Source of the DNA: Solwaraspora sp. WMMA2056
Lineage (GTDB): Bacteria; Actinomycetota; Actinomycetes; Mycobacteriales; Micromonosporaceae
NCBI RefSeq assembly: GCF_030345095.1
Contig: NZ_CP128360.1
Coordinates: forward strand, 5,952,001 to 6,016,000
DNA: 64,000 bases
Direction of reading: 5' to 3'
Made by a program: the position numbers and the translations under genes. Positions 50,545-59,720 of this stretch are shown piece after piece. The number at the start of each line of letters is the position of its first letter. Within the stretch, counting starts at the first letter, position 1. The notes beneath the pieces were generated by a model that was given only the letters and a program-made list of their open reading frames with translations, was not told the origin of the DNA and did not search any database.

Positions 50545-51444
50545 TCAGCTCAGCTGATTGGGGGTAGCAAACTCGGCGAATCGGGCTATCCGCTCCACCA
50601 GTCGCTCGCGTAGCACCGCCGCCCGCGCGGCGAACTCCCGCTGCGCGGTGACGTACGCGGTACGACCCTGCGCTGTCTCGATGCGCACCGGCGGGTACCC
50701 GAGCTCCCGCAGGTCGTACGGACTGGCCCGCATGTCCAGGTCGCGGATGTCGCGGGCCAGCTCGAAGCAGTCAACCACCAGCTCACCATCGACCAGCGGG
50801 CTCAGCTGGAAGGCGTACCGGTACAGATCCATGTTGGCGTGCAGGCAGCCGGGCTGCTCGAAGTCGGCCTGGGTGGACCGCTGCGGGGTCAGCAGGTTCA
50901 GCGGCCGGGCCGCCGGGGTGAAGAACCGGTACGCGTCGAAGTGGCTGCACCGGATCCGCTGACTGTCGACGAACGCGGCGATGTCGGCCGGGCTCATCCG
51001 CAGCGGCCACCGGTGGTGACGCACCTCGGCGGCCGGCTGCCGGTACACCATCGCCCACTCGTGCAGCCCGAAACACCCGAAGTGCCCCGGTCGACCCGCC
51101 GTACGCACCAGCAGATCCCGTACCCGGGCGATCAGCTCGCCCCGACGGGCCAGCAGCCCGGCGGTGTCCACCGTGACCGCCGTACCGCCGGTCACCGGCA
51201 CCGCCCGGTAGTCACGCCCCCAGGACGCCGGATCGGCCCCGGCGAGCAGCACCCCCGCGCCGGGGTGCCACCGACGCAGCTGCGCCGGTCGGTACGCGTA
51301 GTAGGTGAACAGGAAGTCGGCGACCGGATGCGCCTCGCCCCGGCGGCGGCGCTCCAGATGCCCGTCCACCAGCTGGTCGACGCGCGCGGCGTGCGCGTCG
51401 CGCCGACGGGTCCAGCTGACCCGGTCGAGCACCGTGTCGGTCAC
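50545..51444 (-). CDS. 3-methyladenine DNA glycosylase-like protein
   Basis: 299 residues with the features of a group annotated in actinomycetes as 3-methyladenine DNA glycosylase: VADFLFTYYAYRPAQLRRWH, PASWGRDYRAVPV and GHFGCFGLHEWAMVYRQP. No helix-hairpin-helix motif is obvious, so the enzymatic label is inherited, not shown. A histidine-rich central region (RCSHFDAYRFFTPAARPLNL) could bind metal. It lies upstream of the thiopeptide promoter on the same strand, but 80 bases and a promoter separate them, so it likely marks the right edge of the inserted locus. Confidence 0.6.
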   Translation of the reverse strand: MTDTVLDRVSWTRRRDAHAARVDQLVDGHLERRRRGEAHPVADFLFTYYAYRPAQLRRWHPGAGVLLAGADPASWGRDYRAVPVTGGTAVTVDTAGLLARRGELIARVRDLLVRTAGRPGHFGCFGLHEWAMVYRQPAAEVRHHRWPLRMSPADIAAFVDSQRIRCSHFDAYRFFTPAARPLNLLTPQRSTQADFEQPGCLHANMDLYRYAFQLSPLVDGELVVDCFELARDIRDLDMRASPYDLRELGYPPVRIETAQGRTAYVTAQREFAARAAVLRERLVERIARFAEFATPNQLS

Positions 51445-51495
51445 CCGACCAGGGTACGGCCCGGTCAGGTCACGGCCCGGCCCGGTCAGGCCCGG

Positions 51496-52002
51496 TCAGT
51501 CGGTCTCGTCGCCGTCGTCACCGGCATCGTCGTCGGTGCCGGGACCGACCCGCAGCAGCGCCTCACGCCGGCACAGCACCGTCACCTGGTACGACACCCC
51601 CAGGTTCGACCAGATCTCGCCCCGCAGGTGCAGACAGATCCCGACCCCCGGATCGCCCTGCGGGTGCTCGAAGAAATCCACCGACGGCTCGGCCAGCGCA
51701 CCCACCAGCCCCTGGCTCTGCCGGGCGGTCGCCGCGACCTGCAGCAGCCCGGCGGTCACCTGGAACTCCACGTCGTCGAGGGCGTCGACGTCGTACCAGT
51801 GGGTGTCCGGCAGGAACAGCTGCGCGTCCACCGTACGGCGGGTGTAGTCGGGGCCGGTCAGTCCGCTGTCGGGTGCCGGGCGATCGCCGAGCCAGGCGGT
51901 CCCGGCGTAGTCGGTCCGCAGCCGCGGCGACCCGGTGTGCAGCTCGGTGACGAGGGTGTCGAGACGGGGCTGGGCGGCGAGATGGACGGCGGCTTCGATC
52001 AC
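51496..52002 (-). CDS. Hypothetical protein coupled to the GGDEF/NB-ARC regulator
   Basis: 168 residues from GTG at 52002 (start VIEAAVHLAAQPRLDTLV). Its start overlaps the stop of the large regulator gene as GTGA (51999-52002). Sequence is beta-rich with an aromatic core (DTHWYDVDALDDVEFQVTAG, GVGICLHLRGEIWSNLGVSY) and an acidic Asp/Gly tail; no domain recognised. Coupling implies it is an output partner or co-regulator of the fusion protein. Confidence 0.7.
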   Translation of the reverse strand: MIEAAVHLAAQPRLDTLVTELHTGSPRLRTDYAGTAWLGDRPAPDSGLTGPDYTRRTVDAQLFLPDTHWYDVDALDDVEFQVTAGLLQVAATARQSQGLVGALAEPSVDFFEHPQGDPGVGICLHLRGEIWSNLGVSYQVTVLCRREALLRVGPGTDDDAGDDGDETD

Positions 52003-55000
52003 CCTCGGGACCCTAGCACCGACGCCGGATCCCGTGGTCCGTCCGGGGCGCAGTCCAGGGCCTGGTCCACGACCAGGTCCAGTGGGGTGGTCAGACCGGC
52101 GTCCCAGGCAGCGGCGAAGCCCGCCTCGCCGCAGCCGACGCGGGCGGCGGCGAGGGTGGCGTCCCGCCGGGCCTGCACCGCGACCGGCGCGACGAGTCCG
52201 TGCCGGCGACGCAGCGAGTCGACCGCTGCCAGGATCCGCACCGCCAACCCGGCGTCGTCGTCGACGATCACGTCGGCGACCGTCTCCAACGAGGTGGACA
52301 GATCGGCCCGGTCGCCGAGCTCGAACCGGCGTTCCAGGGCCGCGACGAACAACCGCAGCGCGCCGGGGCGGTCGGCGACGGCGAGCCGGCACTGCCCCAA
52401 CTGGTGCAGTGCGACCGCCTCGCCGAACAGGTCACCCAGCTCACCGGCGAGGTCCAGCGCCTCGCGGGCCACCTCGGCCGCGCCCGCCGGATCCGGGCGG
52501 GCCAGCAGGATCTCCGCCCGGCAGGTCAGACCGAGCAGGACCCCCCGGCTGTTGCCGGCCTCCCGCTCCAACGCCAGACACTGGTTGATGTGCCAGTCGG
52601 CGTCGGCGACGTCGCCGACCCGCAGGCAGACCTTGGCGAGGTTGCCCAACGCGATCGCCATGCCCGACTTCGCGCCCAGCTCCCGCCAGACCTCCAGCCC
52701 GTAGCGGAAATGGTCGCCCGCCTCGGCGTACCGGCCGGCGAGCATCGCCGCCACGCCGAGGATGTTGCGGGCCTGCGCGGTGCCCTCCGCGTCGCCGGCC
52801 CGCTCGGTCAACGCGAGACAGTCGGTGCCGAGCCGGGTCGCGGTCGCCGTGTCGTCCTGGGTGGCGGCGAGCACCGCCGCCGGGTAGAGCAGCTGCCGTC
52901 GGTACGTCGGCGCCAACCCGGCCGGCGCCGAGAGCACCCGGTCCAGCCACTGGCGACCGTCGCGGATCTGGCTGCCGTTGCGCCAGTAACGCCACAGCCC
53001 GAGGCAGAGCCGGGCGGCGATGGCCAGGTCACCGACGTCGAGCGCCACCCCGAGCGCCGCCCGCAGGTTCGGGTAGTCGAGGTCCAGCTCCTCGGCCCAG
53101 TGGCGCTGCTGCGCGCCGGCCATCCCGGCCCCGGCCCGGTCGGCCAGCTCGGCACAGTACGCCAGGTGCCGGGACAGCTGTCCGGCCCGTTGCCGGTCGC
53201 CGGCCAACTGCCGCGCCCGGGCCTGGATGGTGTTGAGCATCGTGTACCGGCGGGCGCCGCCGCTGCCGGGCACCGCCACCAGCAGACTCTTGCGTACCAG
53301 TGCCGCCAGCTCGGTGGCGACCACCTCGGCGGTCGCCACGGCACCGACCACGGCGGCGATCGCGGGCACGCTCGCGGCGCAGGCGAAGACGGCGGTCGCG
53401 ACGAAGACCTCCTGCTGCACCGGACTCAGCAGCCGGTAGCTCCAGTCGACCGTGCCGTGCAGCGTCTGCTGACGGGCCGGCTGGTCCCGGGGACCGGCAC
53501 CGAGCGCGTCCAGGTGCGGCCCGAGGCACTCCAGCAGCGCGGCCGGACTCAGCTGGTCGGCCCGGGCCGCGGCCAGCTCGATCGCCAACGGCAACCCGTC
53601 CAACCGCCGGCACAGCCCGACCACCGCCGGCAACGACCCGGCGGTCAGGGTGAAATCGGCGTCGGCGGCCCGGGCGAGCCGGTCGAACAGCGCGATCGCC
53701 GGATGCGCCGCCACCGCCTCGGCCACCGCGGCGGCGCCCTGCGGCAGCTCGGCCACCGGTGGCACCGGCAGCGGTGCCACCCGGTAGACCTGCTCGCCGT
53801 AGACACCCAGCGGCTCCCGGCTGGTGGCCAGCAGCCGGACCCGGCCCGCCGCCACCAGCAGTTCGCCCAGCACCGGGGCGACGGCCAGCACCTGCTCCAG
53901 GTTGTCCAGCACCAGCAGCACCTCGACGTCGGCCAGCTGGTCGATCAGCGTGTCCAGGGTCGACACCTCGGACCGGGCCGGCACGTCCAGCGCGGCGGCC
54001 AGAGCGGTCAGCACCTCGTCGACGGTGCCGGTGGCGGCCAACGCGACGAAGCAGACCCCGTCGTCGAACCGGGCCGCCACGTCGGCGGCGACCGACAGCG
54101 ACAGCCGGGTCTTGCCGATGCCGCCCGCCCCCACCAGGGTCACCAACCGGCCCTCGGCCAACAGGCCGGCCACCCGGACGACGTCCCGGTCACGGCCCAG
54201 CAGCGGGGTCAGCGGAGTGGGCAGCCGCACCCGGCGGTCCACCCGGCCCAGCAGCTGCGGGCTCAGCGTCCAGCCTCCGGTGCCGGAGCCGACCAGTCCG
54301 CGACGGGCCCGGACCCGGTCCAGCTCCCGCGCCGCGGCCGCCGGCAGACCGCCGGTCTGCCGGGCGAACCAGGACACCAGGGTACGGCTGGGTTCACCAC
54401 GCAGCATGGTCCGCAACCAGATCCGCAACGTCGTCGGCGACCACGGCGCCAACTCGATCTGGTCGACCTCGGGCAACTGGGCCACCGTCGAGTCGGCACC
54501 GGCCGACGGGTCCGGTCCGAGCGGGGTGGCCGGGGCACCGCCGGGAACCGAGCCGGGGCTGCCGCTCGCGGCCTCGGTGCTGCCCCACACCAGCCCGAGC
54601 ACCGCCGGCAGCAGCCGGGGCCGTGACCAGATCCGCAGCAGCTGCGGCACCCGCCCGGCCGCCGACAGGTCGGCGACCAGCAGCACCTGATCGGCGAGCA
54701 CCGGCAACGGCAGCGGCGCGGGTTCGGTCGGCACCTCGACCACGACGAAGCCACGCAGGCCGGCCAGCCGGACGATCTCGGCGAGGAACCGGCTGTGCCC
54801 GGCACCGCGTTGGCCGTACACCCGCAGCGCGGCACGCCCGGTCACCTGCAGCCGGGTCAGGAACTCGTGGGTACGGCGCAGCGGTTCGTCGCGTTCCCAC
54901 AGCCGGGACCCGGCCCGCTCGGTGATCTCCACGTCGTCGGCCACCGCGCTGTCGCGGCCCCGGCCCTTCGCCAGGTAGTTCCGCTGATCGGCCCGGTCCA

Positions 55001-55412
55001 GCAGAAGTTCCGGGGTGTCGCCGTCGTGCGGCGCGCTCGACACGCCGAGGCTGACCGTCAGGTGCAGCGGCGGGTCGCCGGCGAACTCCGTGGCCCGGAT
55101 CTGTTCGGTCAACCGCAGCGCGAGCCGGACCGCCTCGGCACGCTCGGTCTCCGGCAGCACCACGACGAACTCGTCCCCGCCGTAGCGGAACAACGCGTCC
55201 TGTGGTCGGCACAGTGCGCGGACCCGGTCGGCCAACTGCCGCAGCACCCGGTCGCCCCGAAGGTGTCCGTAGACGTCGTTGACGGTCTTGAAGAAATCGA
55301 CGTCGAACAGAAACAGGGCACAGGGCCGACCCGGTCGGTTCAGTTGCCGACGCAGGTACGGTTCCAGGGCTGCGCGCGGCCGGGCACCCGTGACCGGATC
55401 GGTCGCCGCCAC
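51999..55412 (-). CDS. GGDEF / NB-ARC-type ATPase / TPR fusion regulator
   Basis: 1137 residues. A diguanylate-cyclase GGDEF domain occupies residues 1-160 with an intact active-site loop (YGGDEF at 77-82) and an inhibitory RxxD I-site (R69-P-Q-D72) five residues before it. Then a degenerate P-loop-like region (YGQRGAGHSR at 199-208), an NB-ARC/AfsR-type ATPase with Walker A GAGGIGKT (428-435), and about 350 residues of TPR-like helical repeats at the C-terminus. There is no recognisable DNA-binding domain. GTG at 55412 follows AGAGG. The fusion could link cyclic-di-GMP synthesis to ATP-driven signalling. Confidence 0.85.
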   Translation of the reverse strand: MAATDPVTGARPRAALEPYLRRQLNRPGRPCALFLFDVDFFKTVNDVYGHLRGDRVLRQLADRVRALCRPQDALFRYGGDEFVVVLPETERAEAVRLALRLTEQIRATEFAGDPPLHLTVSLGVSSAPHDGDTPELLLDRADQRNYLAKGRGRDSAVADDVEITERAGSRLWERDEPLRRTHEFLTRLQVTGRAALRVYGQRGAGHSRFLAEIVRLAGLRGFVVVEVPTEPAPLPLPVLADQVLLVADLSAAGRVPQLLRIWSRPRLLPAVLGLVWGSTEAASGSPGSVPGGAPATPLGPDPSAGADSTVAQLPEVDQIELAPWSPTTLRIWLRTMLRGEPSRTLVSWFARQTGGLPAAAARELDRVRARRGLVGSGTGGWTLSPQLLGRVDRRVRLPTPLTPLLGRDRDVVRVAGLLAEGRLVTLVGAGGIGKTRLSLSVAADVAARFDDGVCFVALAATGTVDEVLTALAAALDVPARSEVSTLDTLIDQLADVEVLLVLDNLEQVLAVAPVLGELLVAAGRVRLLATSREPLGVYGEQVYRVAPLPVPPVAELPQGAAAVAEAVAAHPAIALFDRLARAADADFTLTAGSLPAVVGLCRRLDGLPLAIELAAARADQLSPAALLECLGPHLDALGAGPRDQPARQQTLHGTVDWSYRLLSPVQQEVFVATAVFACAASVPAIAAVVGAVATAEVVATELAALVRKSLLVAVPGSGGARRYTMLNTIQARARQLAGDRQRAGQLSRHLAYCAELADRAGAGMAGAQQRHWAEELDLDYPNLRAALGVALDVGDLAIAARLCLGLWRYWRNGSQIRDGRQWLDRVLSAPAGLAPTYRRQLLYPAAVLAATQDDTATATRLGTDCLALTERAGDAEGTAQARNILGVAAMLAGRYAEAGDHFRYGLEVWRELGAKSGMAIALGNLAKVCLRVGDVADADWHINQCLALEREAGNSRGVLLGLTCRAEILLARPDPAGAAEVAREALDLAGELGDLFGEAVALHQLGQCRLAVADRPGALRLFVAALERRFELGDRADLSTSLETVADVIVDDDAGLAVRILAAVDSLRRRHGLVAPVAVQARRDATLAAARVGCGEAGFAAAWDAGLTTPLDLVVDQALDCAPDGPRDPASVLGSRG

Positions 55413-55707
55413 GTCGTACCTCTCACCGTTTCCGTCGTCGGGTCAGCGGGCCGGTCACCGTCGCGGCCGCATGTGTCGGCGTGGTTACCGGTCCTGCACC
55501 TGGGTGGCCAAGAGAATCGATGCTAACCGTCGACAACCGGGCGCGGAGTCAACCGGGCCGACGCACGTCCTGCACGATAGGAGGATGTTCGTTCCCGGCC
55601 GGGCGGTTTCTGCTACGTAACACGTCCATCGTGGTGTTTCACAACGTCGCACCCGGACACCCCGTTACCAACCCAGGATCTGTTCAATCGTCAGGAGGAT
55701 CGCGCCG

Positions 55708-57279
55708 GTGCGAACGAAGAGTGCGTTGTGGCGACCGAATCGCCGTCGAATCCGTGCCGTTGCACTGTCGACTGTGCTGGCGCTGACGGCCAGCGCGGTC
55801 GTCGGCGCCGGGGCCCCGTCGGCGCCGTCCCCGACGGGCCCCGGCGCCGCCGCGCCGTCGACCCGCGTACCGGGGGGTGGGTTCGCCAGCCTGTGGAACG
55901 GCACCGCCGGGGTAACCCCGGGCACCTCGCTGGCCGACATCCGTACCATCGTGGGGGCTGACACCTCGACCACGACGGCGCTGGACGGCACCGGCATCGG
56001 GATCGCGATGATCGACACCGGGGTGGTCCCGGTCGCCGGCCTGCCGGCGGGCCGCCTGGTCAACGGGCCCGACCTGTCGTTCGAATCGCAGGCGACGAAC
56101 CTGCGCTGGCACGACACGTACGGCCACGGCACCCACCTGGCCGGGATCCTGATCGGCGACGACCCGACCACCGGTGCCCGGGGCCTGGCCCCGAAGGCGA
56201 AACTGACCTCGGTCAAGGTCGGCACCGCGAACGGGGCCGTCGACGTGTCGCAGATCATCGCCGCCGTCGACTGGGTGGTGGCGCACCGCGACCACGACCC
56301 GACCCACCCGATCCGGGTGCTGAACCTCGCCTACGGCAGCGCCGGCAACCCGGCGTTCTGGACCGACCCGCTGCACTTCGCCGTCGAGAAGGCCTGGCAG
56401 GCCGGGATCGTGGTGGTGGCGGCCGCCGGCAACGACGGCACCGGGTTCGGCCGGTTGGACAACCCGGCGAGCAACCCGTACGTCATCGCCGTCGGTGCCA
56501 GCCTCACCAAGGGCACGTTGAGCACCACCGACGACGAACTCGCGCCGTTCACCAACCTCGCCAACTCCGGCAAGCAGGTCGACCTGCTCGCCCCGGGACA
56601 GTCGGTGCTGTCGCTGCGCAACCCGGGGTCGAACGTGGACAACCTGTTCCCGGGGGCGCGGGTCGGCACCACCCTGTTCCGGGGCACCGGCACCTCCCAG
56701 GCCGTGGCGGTGACCGCCGCGACCGCCGCACTGCTGTTGCAGGCCAAGCCGTGGCTGACCCCGGACCAGGTCAAGCAGGTGCTGGTGGGCAGCACCACGT
56801 TCCTGCCCACCGGGGTCGGCGCCAACCTGGGGCTCGGCTCGATCAACCTGCACGCCGCGCTCACCTACCAGCCGGCGTGGCAGCCGCAGCAGTGGACCCC
56901 GTCCAACGGCACCGGGCCGATCGACGCCTCCCGGGGTACCAGCCGGGTGGTCCGCAACGGGGTGGCGCTGCAGGGTGAGCAGAGCATCTTCGGCCCGTTC
57001 ACCAGCGTGACCTGGGCCGGGCAGGCGGCGGCCGGCACCGCCTGGAACGGTGGGGTGTGGCTGGGTCACCGAATGGCCGCCGACGGCTGGACCGGCAGCT
57101 CGTGGGCGAGCCGGACGTGGGGCGGCGCCACCTGGACGTCGCCGTCCTGGGACGGCTCGCCGTCCTGGGCCGACCCGGGCTGGTCCAGCCACTTCTGGTC
57201 GACCGGGGCGTGGGCACCGGGCGACTGGGGTTCGCACTTCTGGTCCACCGACCACTGGGCGAGCGCCTGCTGGTGCTGA
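55708..57279 (+). CDS. Secreted S8 (subtilisin-type) serine protease with Trp-rich tail
   Basis: 523 residues. Signal peptide near residues 10-40, then the S8 domain with catalytic D103 (AMIDTGV), H140 (YGHGTHLAG) and S330 (GTGTSQAVAVTAATAALL); oxyanion Asn at 242 (VAAAGND). From residue 400 the tail holds many Trp residues in G/S/T/W-rich repeats (TWAGQAAAG, SSWASRTWGGATWTSPSW, WSSHFWSTGAWAPGDW). That tail is common in actinomycete S8 proteases and may bind cell surface or substrate. GTG at 55708 has AGGAGG about nine bases upstream. Confidence 0.9.
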   Translation: MRTKSALWRPNRRRIRAVALSTVLALTASAVVGAGAPSAPSPTGPGAAAPSTRVPGGGFASLWNGTAGVTPGTSLADIRTIVGADTSTTTALDGTGIGIAMIDTGVVPVAGLPAGRLVNGPDLSFESQATNLRWHDTYGHGTHLAGILIGDDPTTGARGLAPKAKLTSVKVGTANGAVDVSQIIAAVDWVVAHRDHDPTHPIRVLNLAYGSAGNPAFWTDPLHFAVEKAWQAGIVVVAAAGNDGTGFGRLDNPASNPYVIAVGASLTKGTLSTTDDELAPFTNLANSGKQVDLLAPGQSVLSLRNPGSNVDNLFPGARVGTTLFRGTGTSQAVAVTAATAALLLQAKPWLTPDQVKQVLVGSTTFLPTGVGANLGLGSINLHAALTYQPAWQPQQWTPSNGTGPIDASRGTSRVVRNGVALQGEQSIFGPFTSVTWAGQAAAGTAWNGGVWLGHRMAADGWTGSSWASRTWGGATWTSPSWDGSPSWADPGWSSHFWSTGAWAPGDWGSHFWSTDHWASACWC

Positions 57280-57292
57280 ACCGGCCGTACGG

Positions 57293-57727
57293 TCAGTCGA
57301 GATCGCCGCGGCGCAGTCGCTTCGTCTGCGCCCGGCGCTTCTTGTCGGTGATCCGCCGCTCCTTCGCCGCCCGCGACGGCCGGGTCGGCCGGCGCGGCGG
57401 CGCCGGTGGCGCGATCGCCTCCCGCAGCAGCGCGGCGAGCCGTTCCCGGGCCGCCGCCCGGTTGGCCAGCTGGGTCCGGTGCTCGCTGGCGGCGATCGTC
57501 AACACCCCGCCGACCAGCCGGCCGGCCAACCGCTGCAGGGCCCGGTCCCGCAGCCACCCGGGCAACGCCGCCGAGGCGGCGACGTCGAACGACAACTCGA
57601 CCCGCGAATCGGCCGTGTTGACCCCCTGACCCCCGGGCCCGGACGAACGGGAGAACCGCTCGGTGAGCTCCCCCGCCGGGATCACCACCGAGTCGTCGAC
57701 CCGTACGTCGCCTACCGCCACACCCAC
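57293..57727 (-). CDS. arfB: Peptidyl-tRNA hydrolase ArfB (class-I release-factor-like)
   Basis: 144 residues. The catalytic GGQ is in RFSRSSGPGGQGVNTADSRVE; the C-terminal 40 residues are Arg/Lys-rich and should enter the mRNA channel of a stalled ribosome. Rescues ribosomes on non-stop mRNA. Start taken at 57727 (GTG); a GTG two codons further in is also possible. Convergent with the S8 protease. Confidence 0.9.
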   Translation of the reverse strand: MGVAVGDVRVDDSVVIPAGELTERFSRSSGPGGQGVNTADSRVELSFDVAASAALPGWLRDRALQRLAGRLVGGVLTIAASEHRTQLANRAAARERLAALLREAIAPPAPPRRPTRPSRAAKERRITDKKRRAQTKRLRRGDLD

Positions 57728-57805
57728 GACACTACCGACGCCGGGCCACGGTCCGCACTCAGCCGCCGCTGCGCACTCAGCCGCCAGGCCACGCGGTCCG
57801 CACTC

Positions 57806-58708
57806 TCAGCCGCCGCGCCGGATGATCGCGTCCGCGGTCTGCTCGGCCCGCTGGATCGGGATGGCGAAGCCGATGCCGATCGAGCCGGCACCCTCCAGGG
57901 TGGCGATCGCGGTGTTCACCCCGATCACCTCCCCGTCGGCGTTGACCAGCGGACCGCCCGAGTTGCCCGGGTTGATGGAGGCGTCGGTCTGTACGGCGGT
58001 CTGCCGACCACCGTTGCCGAGCATCACCTCACGGTCGAGGGCGCTGACGATCCCGGCGGTCACCGTGCCGGACAGCCCCAGCGGCGAACCGACCGCCAGC
58101 ACCGCCTCTCCGACCTCGGTGGAGTTCGGCTCGGCGAGCGCCAACGGCCGCAACCCGGCCGACGCCGGGACCCGCAGCACCGCGATGTCGCTGCCCGGGT
58201 CCCGGCCGACCACCTCGGCGGGGATCCGTCGGCCGTCCTGGGCGACGACGCTCACCTGGTGACCGTTCAACGGCGTACCAGGTGGACTGTCGCCATCCAG
58301 GATGTGGTCGTTGGTGATGATGTGGTGCTGGTCGTCGATGGCGAACCCTGACCCGCCGGACACCATCGTCCCCCGGTTGACCTGCACCGACACCACGCCC
58401 GGCAACGCCTGCGCCGCCGCCGCGACCAGGTCCGCCGGCAGCCCCACCGACGACGACGGCGACGGTGACGGCAGCGCCGTCAACCGCGCCGGGCCACCGT
58501 CCCAACCGGACACGACCGCTCCGGCGAGCCCACCGGAGGCCGCCGAGACCGCCAGCACCGCGGCGACGGCCAGCAGCCGGCGTCGCCAGCCGCGCGGCGA
58601 CTCCGGCGCGGGCGGGGCGGCGAATCCATCCGGCCCCGCCCAGCGGCCGGCCTCCGGCGAGATGAACCAGGGCCCCCGGGGCTCGCCCAGTCCGGTGGGA
58701 ACAGTCAT
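57806..58708 (-). CDS. S1C-type trypsin-like serine protease, PDZ-less HtrA relative
   Basis: 300 residues from ATG at 58708, preceded by GAGGAGG. Topology: cytosolic start with Pro/Trp-rich residues, one transmembrane helix (LLAVAAVLAVSAASGGLAGAVV), then a protease domain outside the membrane. Catalytic triad H135 (ITNDHIL), D174 (GSDIAVLRV) and S250 (NPGNSGGPLV). The usual PDZ domain is missing; the chain ends just after the protease fold. Likely involved in envelope protein quality control. Confidence 0.92.
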   Translation of the reverse strand: MTVPTGLGEPRGPWFISPEAGRWAGPDGFAAPPAPESPRGWRRRLLAVAAVLAVSAASGGLAGAVVSGWDGGPARLTALPSPSPSSSVGLPADLVAAAAQALPGVVSVQVNRGTMVSGGSGFAIDDQHHIITNDHILDGDSPPGTPLNGHQVSVVAQDGRRIPAEVVGRDPGSDIAVLRVPASAGLRPLALAEPNSTEVGEAVLAVGSPLGLSGTVTAGIVSALDREVMLGNGGRQTAVQTDASINPGNSGGPLVNADGEVIGVNTAIATLEGAGSIGIGFAIPIQRAEQTADAIIRRGG

Positions 58709-58757
58709 TGCGTCCTCCTCACAGGGGTCGGTACGCCGGACGTGTGGAACGCGGCCG

Positions 58758-59720
58758 TCACGGCAGCCGGGAGAACCACAGCATCGACGTCCCGGCCGCG
58801 GCCAGGGCAAGGATCAGGCCGAAGCCGATGAACCGGGCCGACACGTCGGTCGGCTCCAGCCGGTAGCCGACCGAGGTGCCGATGTCGGCGTACACGTCGT
58901 TGAGCTGCTTGCTGCTGGCCGCCTCGTGGTACGCCCCGCCGGTCAGCTCGGCGACCGCCTTGAGGTTCTCGCCGTCCACCGGCACCCGCAGCGGCCGGCC
59001 ACCGCCGTAGTCGATGTAGCCGGCGTCGGTGCCGACCGAGATGGTGTCGATCGGGATGCCGGCCTCGACCGCCTCGGCGGCTGCCGACTCCGGCGACCGG
59101 CCCGAGGTGTTCGCGCCGTCCGACAGCAGCACGATGCGCGCCGGTGGCGTCTCCTGGGCCGCCTGCGCGTCCAGCGACCGGATCGCCTCCAGCGAGGTCT
59201 TGATCGCCTCACCGATCGCGGTGCCCTGCGCGCCGGTGATCCCCTCGGTCAACCGGTCGATGCCGGCCCCGAGCGCCTCCCGGTCGGTCCCCGGGCCGAC
59301 CAGCACCGAGGCGTTGCCGGCGAAGGCCACCAACCCGACGTTGAACTGCCGGGGCAACGAGTCGACGAACTCGTGGGCGGAACGCTTCGCGGCGGTCAGC
59401 CGGTCCGGTCGTACGTCGTTGGCGAGCATCGAGGTGGAGACGTCCACCGCCACCATCACCGTGGCCCGCTCCCGGGGTACCCGGACCTCGTCCATCGGCC
59501 GGGCGAACCCGACCACCAGCAGCGCCAGCATCGCCAGGAACAGACAGGCCGGCAGGTGCCGCCGCCACGCCGGGCGGGCCGGCGCCACCCGGTCGAGCAG
59601 CCGCAGGTTGGTGAACCGGACCGCGTACCGGCTGGCCCGCCGCTGCCGCCACAGGTAGCCGGCGGCCAGGGCGGCCACCGCGACCAGGAACCACAGCCGC
59701 TCCGGGGACTGCCAACTCAT
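58758..59720 (-). CDS. VWA-domain membrane protein of the MoxR/DUF58 operon
   Basis: 320 residues. Two N-terminal transmembrane segments (WFLVAVAALAAGYLW, LFLAMLALLVVGFARP), a von Willebrand A domain with an intact MIDAS (DVSTS at 93-97 in VAVDVSTSML), and a C-terminal transmembrane helix (FIGFGLILALAAAGTSML). ATG at 59720 overlaps the DUF58 stop (ATGA). MoxR-DUF58-VWA operons act as a chaperone-like metal/complex assembly module; client unknown. Confidence 0.9.
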   Translation of the reverse strand: MSWQSPERLWFLVAVAALAAGYLWRQRRASRYAVRFTNLRLLDRVAPARPAWRRHLPACLFLAMLALLVVGFARPMDEVRVPRERATVMVAVDVSTSMLANDVRPDRLTAAKRSAHEFVDSLPRQFNVGLVAFAGNASVLVGPGTDREALGAGIDRLTEGITGAQGTAIGEAIKTSLEAIRSLDAQAAQETPPARIVLLSDGANTSGRSPESAAAEAVEAGIPIDTISVGTDAGYIDYGGGRPLRVPVDGENLKAVAELTGGAYHEAASSKQLNDVYADIGTSVGYRLEPTDVSARFIGFGLILALAAAGTSMLWFSRLP

